DNA of 64,000 nucleotides from Myrica gale (GCA_963930655.1 OZ005613.1:11850501-11914500); one strand, 5' to 3'. Shown: positions 32,104-42,261, counted from the stretch's first letter. A program made the numbers and translations. Notes: a model not told the origin generated them from the sequence alone.

Positions 32104-33627
32104 CTATTGGCCAAGTGGAGGAGGATCGTAGGCGACATCCCATTTCTTCAGCCAGTTAGTCCAGGTGGTGGAGAACCAGTACGTCCAGCGGATCACACGG
32201 GGATGAAGATTACGATCAGCATCCAAATGACGCTCAGTAGCCGAGATCACTTCTCGAGAAGTGTTGGCCATGGATTCCTTGAGGTGCACAGATGCCGAGG
32301 TGAACTCATCCACGGTCTTCTGAATTACATCACTAGCCAGTTTGATGTTTTTGTTGACTTGTTGCTGAACACCCTGTACATCCTCGGAGACAGTGTCAAT
32401 GCGATGCTGATACTCCCCGAGCAACTTCTTGATATCCTCAAGACCCGTCTTTACGTCAGAGAAGAGACCGTCTATTTTCATGCTCAGTTGGTGCTGGGCC
32501 TCTTTAATTTCCTCAACAAAGGCTGCCAAGGAGTGTAGACGTGAATCCCGAGACCCACCAACCTCTCTTCGGGAAGAATACACAGCAGGTGAAGTACGGG
32601 CATGCACCGGAGTCCGTTCTCTCGGAGGAGTTCCAGCGGTCATGGGTACCCTATCAGTGGCCTCAACCTCTGCCTCATCAGCAGATTCGTCCTCAGACTC
32701 CGAACCCCTTTCTTCTACCATTTGAGGTGCCCCTGCACCTTTCTTAATCCACACACCTTCATCATTCTTCATATACCCCATTAACTTCAGGGTTTTCTCA
32801 TTGTACTCTTGGAAGATTTTGGGTTTCTCCTTAACCTCCCCAACTATGCTAACCTCAAAAGCATGAAACACATGGGTGAAATACATCCCATATGGCAGCC
32901 CTTGTTTCTTTTTCTCCATGGCCGCTTTCATGTGGTTTAGCATCAAATGACCCAAGTTCATTCGAGTACGAGTTATTAAACAGTACATGATAAATAACTC
33001 TAAGTATGTCACGTACTCGAATTTGCCCGTTCTAGGTAAAATGATATTGCATACCATGTGATGCAATATCCGTCTATGAACACTAAGGGCATTGGCCATG
33101 GGTTTAACTGTCCGCTCTAGGGTTGGATCCTCCAACACAACCCTAAGTATCTCAATGGGTTCTACTTCAGACATCCCCACCCAACTATAAGCATCATAGA
33201 AGCATTTTCCTTCATTGGGGGCCGATATCACAGAATTCAACGATGTGACAGATAAATCTAGGTGTTGAGCATTTACATAACTTGTCACATTCTCAGCGGA
33301 GGTAATATTGAGATTCGAATAAACCAACTTCACAAGGTATGGAAAACAATATAATTTCACAGTAACAAACTTATCCCATCCTTGGTACTCAAAAATCTCT
33401 TGAAAATCAAACCCATTTTGATTAAACCAATTGAAATCCATCCACCTACCACCAAGAACTTTCCTCCCTCTAAAATCTTGAACAAATTTATTCTTACAGA
33501 GGTCTGACCTGTATACATAGGCTTCTGTCATTGGCAGTGGTTCTTCCACCTCCTTCCCCTTCTTCTTTGCCCTTGGATTTGCAGGCGAAGTCGCCTTAGA
33601 GGTTCTTTTTGATCGATGTGAAGACAT
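32104..33627 (-). CDS. Third ORF of the copia element (additional ORF, plant transposon protein-like)
   Basis: This is an intact frame. An in-frame ATG exists at 33810, but the region before MSSHRSKRTSK at 33627 is low-complexity serine/leucine, so 33627 is the preferred start (507 residues; 568 from the far start). Residues about 1-35 are strongly basic (KR, KKKGK) and could be a nuclear localisation or nucleic-acid-binding tail. The middle (about 45-300) resembles the 'putative plant transposon protein' domain found in extra ORFs of plant LTR elements (RGRKVLGGRWMDF, FDFQEIFEYQGWDKF). An acidic linker follows, then a long helical, probably coiled-coil segment (about 375-480) suited to oligomerisation. 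SIRE-type elements often have an 'env-like' ORF here, but no signal peptide or clear membrane span is seen. It is the only undamaged long ORF of the element apart from gag, and a palindrome array lies just upstream. Confidence 0.8.
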   Translation of the reverse strand: MSSHRSKRTSKATSPANPRAKKKGKEVEEPLPMTEAYVYRSDLCKNKFVQDFRGRKVLGGRWMDFNWFNQNGFDFQEIFEYQGWDKFVTVKLYCFPYLVKLVYSNLNITSAENVTSYVNAQHLDLSVTSLNSVISAPNEGKCFYDAYSWVGMSEVEPIEILRVVLEDPTLERTVKPMANALSVHRRILHHMVCNIILPRTGKFEYVTYLELFIMYCLITRTRMNLGHLMLNHMKAAMEKKKQGLPYGMYFTHVFHAFEVSIVGEVKEKPKIFQEYNEKTLKLMGYMKNDEGVWIKKGAGAPQMVEERGSESEDESADEAEVEATDRVPMTAGTPPRERTPVHARTSPAVYSSRREVGGSRDSRLHSLAAFVEEIKEAQHQLSMKIDGLFSDVKTGLEDIKKLLGEYQHRIDTVSEDVQGVQQQVNKNIKLASDVIQKTVDEFTSASVHLKESMANTSREVISATERHLDADRNLHPRVIRWTYWFSTTWTNWLKKWDVAYDPPPLGQ

Positions 33628-33845
33628 TTGGGCCGAATGGAGGAGAAATGGGGTGTTGTCGCGGGGGTGTTGAGAGAGAGAGAGTGATTGGGTGAGTGAG
33701 AGGAAAGATTGAGAGAAGGAATCGCGTGGGTTTGGGGAGAGAAAAAGTTCTGAAGAGGAGAGAGAGAGATTTCGAGCCCTAATGTTTTGAAAATGAATTG
33801 TGAAACGCATGAATCCCTATTTTAAAAACGGGAGTCCCGATATAT

Positions 33846-34082
33846 GTGTCGACACTTAGTCCGTATGTGTCGACACATTGGTCTTGCACGAAAGATGTGT
33901 CGACACTTAGTCATTATGTGTCGACACATTGGTCATGCTCCCGAATGTGTTGAAAAATACTCTCTCGGGTACAAGGCTCATGTGTCGACACTATGCATAT
34001 ATGTGTCGACACAAGCTTCTCTAGTGAAGAAAGAGGCCATTAAAACCAGATGTGTGACACTTGGTTCTTGAAGTGTCGACAC
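33846..34082 (-). promoter_or_regulatory. Internal GTGTCGACAC array upstream of the third ORF
   Basis: Exact copies start at 33846, 33867, 33897, 33918, 33982, 34003 and 34073. Degenerate ones are at 33947 and 34052. Four pairs have 21-bp spacing (33846/33867, 33897/33918, 33982/34003, 34052/34073). The array lies between the end of RNase H (34262) and the start of the third ORF, i.e. in a promoter-like position for that ORF. An AT-rich TTTTTAAAATAGGG on the minus strand at about 33828-33815 could serve as a weak TATA. Confidence 0.9.
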
Positions 34083-34261
34083 ATAGCATGAAAACATGAT
34101 TTTTCACGAAGATTCACAAGAGAAAACATGCGATATGATACAGAAATCATTGAACAAAACTTAAACCAACATTCAAAGTATGATCAATGCAATCAACCAA
34201 TATTAATTAAGAGATGAAACACAATAATATTCAAAAGTTCATTCCAATGGAAAACTCATTC

Positions 34262-34810
34262 CTATCTCTTGGCGAATAAAACAGAATCTATCCTCATTAA
34301 GGGTTTTGTGAAAATGTCCGCCAATTGAAGGTCGGTATTTACGAATTCAAGAACGATATCCCCTTTTTGAGCATGATCTCTAACAAAATGATGTTTTATC
34401 TCAATGTGTTTAGTCCTAGAGTGTTGAATAGGATTTTTAGTGAGATTTATAGCACTGGTGTTGTCACATTTTATTGGGATGAGAGAATAATGAAGATTAA
34501 AATCTTCCAATTGTTGTTTCATCCACAATACTTGTGCACAACAATTTCCTATAGCAATATACTCAGCTTCCGTGGTTGATAGAGCCACGAAATTTTGTTT
34601 CTTACAACACCAAGAGACTAGTGAGGGTCCAAGAAATTGGCATGCACCACTAGTACTCTTTCTATCAATTTTGAATCCAGCATAATCCGCATCCGAGTAT
34701 CCTTGTAAATTAAATTCAACACTCTTAGGATAAAACAGACCTAGATTTTGAGTGCCAACAAGATATCTAAAAATTCTTTTAACTGCAAGGAGATGAGATT
34801 CCTTTGGCAT
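34262..34810 (-). pseudogene. Copia RNase H domain, shifted out of frame with RT
   Basis: This 182-codon frame carries the copia RNase H signatures: YSDADYAGFKIDRKSTSGAC, LSTTEAEYIA, the DNTSAINLTKNP region and HIEIKHHFVRDH, ending near LADIFTKPL. It should be fused to the reverse transcriptase. A one-base frameshift at about 34800 separates it: the RT frame reads [11 protein letters not shown] where ARYQ followed by [12 protein letters not shown] is expected. Confidence 0.9.
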
Positions 34811-36612
34811 GATTGATATCTAGCACACATGCAAACACTGAACATTATATCGGGTCTACTAGCAGTAAGATAGAGTAAAGAGCCAATCATACCTCGATAT
34901 TTTGTTTGGTCCACATCCTTACCTTTCTCATCTTTTTCCAATTTTGTGGATGAACTCATGGTTGTACTCATTGGTTTTGAATTGTCCATGTTGAATCGTT
35001 TGAGGAGATCCCTTGTATATTTAGCTTGATTAATGAAGATCCCTTCATTGTTTTGCTTGATTTGAAGTCCGAGAAAATAGTTCAGTTCTCCCATGAGGCT
35101 CATCTCGAACTCACCTTGCATTACTTGAGCAAATTCTTGACACGAGGATTCGTTAGTAGATCCAAAAATAATATCATCAACATAAATTTGGACTATCAAC
35201 AATTCATTCTCTTTTTCTTTTGTGAAGAAAGTTGTATCAATTTTTCCTCGTACAAAGCCATTTTCAATTAGAAAGGAACTAAGACGTTCATACCATGCTT
35301 GAGGTACTTGTTTTAATCCATAAAGTGCTTTTGTGAGCTTGTACACATGATTTGAGAGATTTTCATCCTCAAATCCTGGTGGTTGCTCAACATAAACTTC
35401 CTCAGTGAGGAATCCATTTAAAAATGCACTTTTCACATCCATTTGAAATAATTTGAAATCTTTATAGCAAGCGAAAGCGAGTAACATGCGAATGGATTCT
35501 AAACGAGCAACAGGAGCAAAGGTTTCATCAAAATCAATTCCTTCTTCTTTATTGTAACCTTGGGCTACTAATCTTGCTTTGTTCCTTACTACTACTCCGG
35601 ATTCATCCATTTTGTTTCTAAAAACCCATTTTGTACCAATAACTGGATAATCCTTGGGTCTAGGAACTAGATGCCATACTTGGTTTTTATCAAATTGTTT
35701 TAGTTCATCTTCCATAGCATGGATCCAACTTTCATCATCTTTAGCCTCAGAAAAATTCTTAGGCTCAAGTTGAGAAAGTAAAGCAAGATTATTGGCTTGA
35801 AGAAATGAAGATCTAGTTCTTACCCCTTTTTCAACATTACCAATGATTTGTTGCGGAGGATGATTCTTGATGTATTTCCACGACTTTGGCAAGTCATTGT
35901 CATCGTGATGAGATTCCTCTTGAATCTTTTGGGGTTCTTCCTCTTTTACCATTGATTCTTCTTTGTCCATGTTGATAGTGAGTTGATCGACTTCTTTGGT
36001 GAGGTCTATAACATCCTCGTCATTATTCCTCACAAGATTGTTAGATTCATCAAAAACAACATGAACAGATTCTTCTACAACTAGAGTACGTTTATTGAAT
36101 ATACGATAAGCTTTACTAGAAGTTGAGTAGCCAAGAAATATACCTTTGTCTGCTTTCGCATCAAACTTACCCAAATTGTCCTTGTTGTTGTTTAGGACAA
36201 AACATTTACATCCGAATACATGAAAGTAACCAATGTTGGGTTTTCTATCATTCCATAGCTCATAAGGTGTTTTCTTGAGGATTTGTCTAATCATGCATCG
36301 TTTCATAACATAGCAACTTGTGTTAACTGCTTCAGCCCAGAAGTAGTCAGGCAAGTTGTTTTCACAAAGCATGGTTCTAGCCATCTCTTCAAGGGTCCTA
36401 TTCTTCCTCTCTACAACACCATTTTGTTGAGGAGTTCTAGGAGCCCAGAAGTTATGGTTAATACCATTTTCATCACAGAATTTTTCAAATGAGGAATTTT
36501 CAAATTCTCTTCCATGATCACTCCTTATGCTAGAAATAGCAAAACCTTTTTCATTTTGTATTTTCTTGCTAAGTTTTTCAAAAGCATGAAATGCCTCATC
36601 CTTATGAGCCAA
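34741..36612 (-). pseudogene. Copia integrase core and reverse transcriptase
   Basis: This 623-codon frame starts in the integrase core ([28 protein letters not shown], then KKTPYELW and a GKSF-like region). The RT follows, with [14 protein letters not shown] and the catalytic box YVDDIIFGS intact. It is separated from the upstream integrase start by an in-frame TGA at about 36620 where tryptophan is expected (FSRFT-stop-VIFLAHK). The wording is SIRE/Tork-like. The frame ends shortly after the frameshift near 34800. Confidence 0.9.
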
Positions 36613-36621
36613 GAATATAAC

Positions 36622-37341
36622 TCATGTAAATCTACTAAAGTCATCAACAACAACAAAGCCAAAACGTTTGCCACCCAAACTCAAGGTTCGGGTTGGACCA
36701 AATAAGTCCATGTGTAGAAGTTGAAGTGGTCTAGTAGTGGACACAATGTTTTTGGGTTTAAAGGAGGTTTTGGTTTGTTTGCCCTTTTGACATGCTGCAC
36801 AAATCTTATCTTTTTCAAAAGAAAGGTTAGGCAAACCCGAAACAAGATCCTTTTTGACAAGTTTTGAAATCAAGTCCATGCTTGCATGAGCAAGCCTTCT
36901 ATGCCACAACCAACTATCTTTGTCATTTAGAGCTGAAAGAAATTTTATGTTTTCTGAAGAGATGCTCTCTAAATGAACAGTATACACATTTTCAAATCTG
37001 TGTCCGACAAACAAAACTTTCTTGTTTTCAATGTTTTCAACAAGACACATAGATGATTCAAAAATGACTCTGTTTCCCTTGTCACACAATTGACTAATAC
37101 TAAGAAGGTTATGCTTTAAACCTTCGACAAGAAGAACATTATCAATTGAGGAATTGGTATACTTACCAATGCTTCCAACTTCGAGTATTTTACCTTTTCC
37201 ATTGTCACCAAAAGTGACTGATCCTTTGTTTTTAGGATGAAATGAGTTGAACCATCTTTTCTCTCCGGTCATGTGCTTGGAGCATCTGCTATCAAGAATC
37301 CAATGGTCCTTGACATCTTCTGACTTCAAGCACACCTGCAT
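36622..37341 (-). pseudogene. Copia protease, GAG-pre-integrase and integrase start
   Basis: The frame begins with the copia protease loop WILDSRCSKHMTG, where the usual DSG catalytic triplet has become DSR. The GAG-pre-integrase domain (WLWHRRLAHASMDLISKL) and the HHCC zinc site (ICAACQKGKQ) follow, then the first catalytic aspartate region (LHMDLFGPTR, VVVDDFSRFT). It ends at the TGA near 36620. An upstream stop at about 37348 separates it from gag. Confidence 0.9.
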
Positions 37342-37347
37342 AAAGAA

Positions 37348-37719
37348 TCAATTCTTGATCTTTGGTACCCAAATCTTTTTGGGTCCATTAGTATTAGAAC
37401 TGATTTCTTTCATCTTGTCCTTACGGACCCACATAAATTTAATCTCATAAGAGGATTTCTTTTTAGTTTGACAGACATGTGATATGTGACCAGATTTACC
37501 ACAAAAGTTGCATAGCATAAATGATGGAGATGATTTTGTGATCATGTAAGAGTAAGATTTTTTATCTTTAAAAGAATCATATCCAATACCACTTTTATTA
37601 AAGCAACACCTTTGAGACCCAAGAAGAATGTCAAGGTTTTTCTTTCCTTGAGTAAATCTTGCAAGATCTTTTGTGAGAGAGTCAACCTTCATTTTCAAAG
37701 CTTCATTTTCAACAATCAA
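37348..37719 (-). pseudogene. Copia gag C-terminal part with second zinc knuckle
   Basis: A coiled-coil-like segment (ENEALKMKVDSLTKDL) is followed by a CCHC knuckle (CNFCGKSGHISHVC). It continues the gag-pol reading after a TAA near 37756 and ends at a TGA near 37348. The break positions suggest point-mutation stops and not a designed recoding site. Confidence 0.8.
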
Positions 37720-37755
37720 GGTATTTGACTCTCTTTGTAAAGATTTTTCATTTTC

Positions 37756-38997
37756 TTAAGTAGTTCTTGCGAGATCATCTCTAAAAGATATAACTTGACT
37801 TTTCAAAATATCGTTCTCTTTATCAATACTTTCAAAATTCCTTTTAAGAGAGCTATATTTTGAGATCATTCTTTTAAATTCAATATATTGGTCATCAAAG
37901 GCATCTTGCAGTTCCTCAATTGTAAAGGAATAAAGCAAAGAGCCTTGTACCTCATCTTCATCTTCCTTTGCCATGAGGCACAAGTTTGCAGCTTCTTCAT
38001 CACTTTCGTTGCTGCTTTCATCAGATTCTCCCCATGCAGCCAAGAATGTTTTCTTCTTGCTTTTGAAGTCTCTTAGCTTCTTGTGTGTCTCGAGATCGGG
38101 ACAATCTGACTTTATGTGCCCGGGCTTCTTGCATCCAAAGCAGATAATCTCATTCTTCTTACTGCTATCACCCTTGAAGTGTGTTTTCCTTGAGAATCTT
38201 TTATCCCCTTGTTTCTTGCGGAAGAAATTCTTGAACTTCTTAGTGAATAGGGCAAATTCTTCATCATCATCCTCAGAGGATTCATCTTCACTCGAGCATG
38301 TTGCTTTTAATGCTATGCCCCTTTTTCTTCTACCTTCGTCCTCATCCTCCTTTACTTGATTCATCTCATGTGTCATGAGAGATCCCATGAGTTCGTCAAG
38401 TGAGAGCTTAGTCAAATCCTTAGCTTCTTGAATTGCTGTCACTTTAGGCTCCCAAGTCTTAGGAAGACACCTGAGGATCTTTCTCACCATTTCAACATTA
38501 GTATACTCTTTACCGAGAGATTTTAATCCATTTATAATATCAGTAAAACGAGTAAACATAGAAGAAATAGATTCATCAGATTTCATTTTGAACAGCTCAT
38601 AATTATGCACAAGCATACTAATCTTGTTTTCTTTAACTTGATTAGTACCTTCATGGGATACTTCTAGCTTATCCCAAATTTCTTTCGCGGTATCGCATCC
38701 GGAAATTCGATTGAACTCATTTGCATCGAGTGCACAGTATAGCACATTCATGGCTTTAGAGTTCAAAGACATAAGTTTAAGATCGGCATCATCCCAATCT
38801 TTTTCGTCCTTCATCTTACCCTCCTTGTCTCTAGGAAATCTAGGACCCCTGGAGATAACTCTCCATAGTTCATAGTCTACGGCTTGGATGTAAATTCTCA
38901 TCATTGCCTTCCAATAGTTATATGCATTCCCATTAAACAAGGGAGGTCGATTCGTCGACTGCCCTTCAGCCAAAGTGGTGCCAACTGGGGTTGTCAT
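37756..38997 (-). CDS. Copia Gag protein
   Basis: This is an open frame of 413 residues. The N-terminus carries the copia gag signature (NGNAYNYWKAMMRIYIQ), then the UBN2-type gag domain (KEIWDKLEVSHEGTNQVKE, MLVHNYELFKMKSDESI), an acidic stretch and a CCHC knuckle CFGCKKPGHIKSDC at about residues 288-301. It ends in a predicted coiled coil. Gag forms the virus-like particle and packages the RNA. It starts 19 bp after the PBS region. The stop at 37756 interrupts a frame that would normally continue into pol, so the protein is somewhat shortened. Confidence 0.9.
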   Translation of the reverse strand: MTTPVGTTLAEGQSTNRPPLFNGNAYNYWKAMMRIYIQAVDYELWRVISRGPRFPRDKEGKMKDEKDWDDADLKLMSLNSKAMNVLYCALDANEFNRISGCDTAKEIWDKLEVSHEGTNQVKENKISMLVHNYELFKMKSDESISSMFTRFTDIINGLKSLGKEYTNVEMVRKILRCLPKTWEPKVTAIQEAKDLTKLSLDELMGSLMTHEMNQVKEDEDEGRRKRGIALKATCSSEDESSEDDDEEFALFTKKFKNFFRKKQGDKRFSRKTHFKGDSSKKNEIICFGCKKPGHIKSDCPDLETHKKLRDFKSKKKTFLAAWGESDESSNESDEEAANLCLMAKEDEDEVQGSLLYSFTIEELQDAFDDQYIEFKRMISKYSSLKRNFESIDKENDILKSQVISFRDDLARTT

Positions 38998-39016
38998 GAT
39001 AATGAGCTAGTAACCT

Positions 39017-39030
39017 CAGCTCCGATACCA
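39017..39030 (-). promoter_or_regulatory. Primer-binding site of the copia element
   Basis: On the minus strand TGGTATCGGAGCTG lies 2 bp after the 5' LTR. It matches the initiator-Met tRNA type PBS (TGGTATCAGAGC) with one substitution. Confidence 0.85.
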
Positions 39031-39032
39031 AT

Positions 39033-40557
39033 TGTGAGTCTTAATGACAACCCAAGAGGAGGGGGTGAATTGGGTTTTTAAAAAACTTTTGAACTCTTTT
39101 ACAAACAAACCCAAAACGTTCTGATCAGTATCTAGGAAAACTATGGACTAGATATATGCAAAACATAGACAAGTTCAATCAGGAAATACCAGCAGAAATA
39201 AAAAAGAAGGGTTAGAGAGATGACACCAGTATTTTTAGATGGTTCGGCCAATCTCTTGCCTACGTCCACCCCCAAGGCTATTGACTTCCTTGGGCTTCCT
39301 TCACTATTCTTCAAGTGAATACACACCTTAGCTTCAGGGGTGCTAAGGAACCGTTACAAAGCGTTTTCCGAGCTCACGCTTCAACTCGTTTCCCAAATCC
39401 CAAACCCTAGGGATTTCTTCTACTTCTCACAAGTAGGATACAATGTTCACACAACACTTGGAGGGTTTACAAAGATTGGGTACAATGAGTGAAGGCTATC
39501 TAAGCCAGATTTGCAAATGGGTAGCTCAAGAAACTAGAGGGCTCTCTAAGCCAAATCTAAAAATGAATGGCCCAAGATATGGAAAGGCTCACTAAGCCAA
39601 GTCTACAAATGAAAGAACCTGAGTTTTGCTAGAAGAACAAGATCTTTTGAGAAAGCTTTGTGGAGTTGCAAGATGATTCACGAGCTTTCTTTCTCAAGAA
39701 ATTAGGGCAAGGATGATTTTCGTGTGAAGCTCTTCAAGTGTTGTTTTTCTCTTTCAAACTTCTTCTATTTATAGTCTCTAGGGCATCAGGGGTCTTCTTG
39801 TAAAGATTTGGAGCCGTTGGAGGTCATTTGGGTCCTTTGGAGACAACTTTTAAGTGAGTGACGTTGCTCCAGATCTGAGAAATCGAAGCATGTGTCGACA
39901 CCATCCATGTATGTGTCGACACCTAGGAGTTTTGCCTGGAAACTCACTTTCGGGTGTATGACCCATGTGTCGACACTTATGTCCAATGTGTCGACACTTA
40001 TGTCCAATGTGTCGACACTTATGTTCAATGTGTCGACACTTCTCTTCAAAGTGTTGACCCTTCAAAATGCCTTGGAAACCTGCCTTCGGGTGCATGTGCA
40101 ATGTGTCGACACTAATTGCATATGTGTCGACACCTTCAAGTTGGCTTGGATGCTTGCTTTCTGTTGTATGACCAATGTGTCGACACCTTTGCTCTATGTG
40201 TCGACACCTTTAATTTTTCCTGGAAGCTTGCTTTCTGGTGAGTGTGCAATGTGTCGACACTTCTCTTCAATGTGTCGACACCATCATCTTGGCCTGGGAC
40301 ACGCCTTCTGGTGTATGACCAATGTGTCGACACCATGGTAACATGTGTCGACACCCTTAACACTTAGGCTGAAAAGTGGCTTCCCTTGCACCAACAAACA
40401 TTCTTAAAACACCTACAAAGTTTGTTATCATCAAAATCAAAATCATTTTCTTAAAAAGATTTGCAAATGTAGAATCTAAAGGTCTCAAACTAGTTGGAAA
40501 AGTTTGTTATCATCAAAATCAAAAATAGATTATTTATTAAACAACCTTGGGCTAACA
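39033..40557 (-). repeat. 5' LTR of the copia element (1525 bp)
   Basis: Same ends as the 3' LTR. Differences include a deletion near 39167 relative to the 3' copy, two additional 21-bp palindrome steps near 39988-40030, and a small duplication of TTTGTTATCATCAAAATC near 40420. The TATA box lies at 39774-39765. Confidence 0.95.
39892..40354 (-). promoter_or_regulatory. Phased GTGTCGACAC palindrome array, 5' LTR
   Basis: Exact copies start at 39892, 39913, 39967, 39988, 40009, 40030, 40103, 40124, 40177, 40198, 40251, 40272, 40324 and 40345, with a degenerate one at 40051. Five consecutive sites (39967-40051) run at 21-bp steps. All other pairs are 21 bp apart, separated by 52-54 bp. The array is in U3, upstream of the TATA box on the minus strand. 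Confidence 0.95.
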
Positions 40558-40562
40558 AACAC

Positions 40563-41000
40563 GTTCAAAAAGTTTTTTTATTTGTTAGTAAATTTAGATG
40601 TTCTACATTATGCATGACAAATCTAAATTTGAGGTGTTAGGCCTCAAATAGATTTGCATAACTGTAACAAACAAATATTGGGTTATCGTAAAGTTCCTAG
40701 CTAAAACCTCATTTGATAGCTTTCAAACTCCTTGCAACCACCTACTTACTTCTAAAGAGGTGTGACAATATAAGGAATTACGCTGAGATGTTACCCAAAA
40801 CATTATATCGCAGCTGTCTTGCAGCTTGTCGTTCACTTTAGAAAAAGTGAACTTTCACTTGTCAAGAAACAACATTGCATTAAATGCAATGTTGAAAACC
40901 AACTTCACGTTTCTTTGAATAAGAATGCATGAAAGCTTTCCCCTTTGTCATAATGCGAGTCTTGACTTTTCAAAGCCAAGCCACACACGTAACAAAAGTA
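40563..41000. other. Flank of the copia insertion, no gene seen
   Basis: AT-rich DNA follows the target duplication. It may continue the CACTA element that lies left of the copia insertion, but no CACTA right end is recognised. Confidence 0.35.
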
Positions 41001-41206
41001 AAGCATATAATATTAGGGGTAAGGGCCTGAACAAATACTCCAAAGCACATATTCTAGTGCAAAATGAAAAGATAAGATGGGAGAAACGAAGCCCTTAGAT
41101 TGGTTCGATCCCATAATTTGTTTGTTGTTTGAAGAATAGGCAGTGATGAAGACGGTATTGAAGGCTCTTCACCATATGGAGTGCTTTGAGTCAACTGCTC
41201 CAAGTA
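41001..41206. repeat. Dispersed repeat, copy 1
   Basis: This block shares long near-identical runs with 59400-59621 in the same order, for example ATATTCTAGTG, GAAAAGATAAGAT, CCCATAATTTGTT, GAAGACGGTATT and GAGTGCTTTGAGTCAACTGC. Similarity ends abruptly at CCAAGTA. The minus strand ends with the same short reading GAVDSKHSIW followed by a stop as in copy 2. Confidence 0.85.
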
Positions 41207-42261
41207 TCAATGGATATTGTTTTATGCAAAGCATAAACTTGGTTGAAAATGTAGCCTATAAAATTTTCGTTGCGTATATGACTTTATGAACTGCAGATGC
41301 ACAACCGTGATTGCTTCATCAATACATGACCCGTTCCTTGTTGATAATTTGCCCGTGAATGCAGTGGACACACTCTGACTGTGACAAGTGTGGTTTTCAT
41401 GCCATGTCTAGAAGTGAAAAATTGTATAACCATGGATAGATTACAAAAGAAAAAATGAGGTATTTTTGGTCAGGAACTCCAACTTTTTATTGATAATGGC
41501 AGTTTGAAGTTTTGATTTGATGTCTTGAAATTATCCTCTTTGATTAAAACATAAAAATGTAGTTAAGATAGATTACCTCAGCATAGAAACCTTTTGAAAT
41601 AGATGGGAGGTTTTTATTGATTGGTATATTCAGAAAACCCAACCTCAGTTAGAAACTATAAAAATGGCTAAACTATATTGACTGACCATGTCAAATAGAA
41701 AAGAAAAAGAACAAAAAATGCCTTTAACTATATTGATCGACAATATTTAAATTTAATTAATTACTACCAAATGCTATCAAAATTCTAAACTTCGCATTAT
41801 ATTTTTATTTTAATTGGTGTTTTTGTAATGTTTTAGGGAAAAAAATAAATCACATAGATGTTTTAATGTTATTTTACCATCAAGACTTGTTTAAATTTTT
41901 TTTTAACCTTGAGTCATGTGCTCCTTTCGTTTGTGAATTCAAGGTTCCACTTATTTTGCTGTTATATGTGGACTAGAAATTCATGTTGCACGGTTTTAAA
42001 AAAATCAGCTGCATAAGTGGTGTTTTTTAAATAATAATTTATGTCATTTACATGTAGAAAATTTAAAATAATATTAAATTAAGATATAATTTTTATCTTT
42101 TTAAAAAAATCCAAGCCCCCTCTAAGCTGTTTTTTTTTTTAATTTGGGTTTGTTTTGTCTTTTTTTTTTAATTTGTGAAATTTAATTTTTAGCCGGTAAA
42201 TTCACTTCAATTTTTTTATCTATTTTTTTGATAGACGGCAAAACAATTTGAATTTCTAGAT
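41207..42261. other. AT-rich intergenic stretch, no gene seen
   Basis: No coding or repeat feature is recognised. It is rich in A/T runs between 41700 and 42250. Confidence 0.4.

Larger units (their letters stand above)
29974..40557 (-). mobile_element. Complete Ty1/copia retrotransposon (SIRE/Maximus-like) with third ORF
   Basis: Identical 5-bp duplications AACAC (29969-29973 and 40558-40562) flank a 10.6-kb element with two LTRs (TG...CA), PBS, PPT, gag, pol and an additional ORF after pol. On the minus strand the order is 5' LTR, PBS, gag, protease/integrase, RT, RNase H, third ORF, PPT, 3' LTR. This integrase-before-RT order defines copia. The large gag, long pol and extra downstream ORF are typical of the SIRE (Maximus) lineage. 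The LTRs are nearly alike apart from indels, so the insertion is fairly recent. In-frame stops and one frameshift in gag-pol make this copy non-autonomous today. Confidence 0.95.

Noticed and set aside
32107-32538. 143-codon plus-strand frame opposite the third ORF
   Set aside because: Shadow of the minus-strand third ORF, which has coherent domains; no start context or similarity of its own.
39892-40354. CRISPR-like appearance of short palindromic repeats with spacers
   Set aside because: This is plant nuclear DNA in an LTR; the repeat is only 10 bp, spacing alternates 21 and 52-54 bp, the sequence between pairs is itself repeated, and there are no cas genes.
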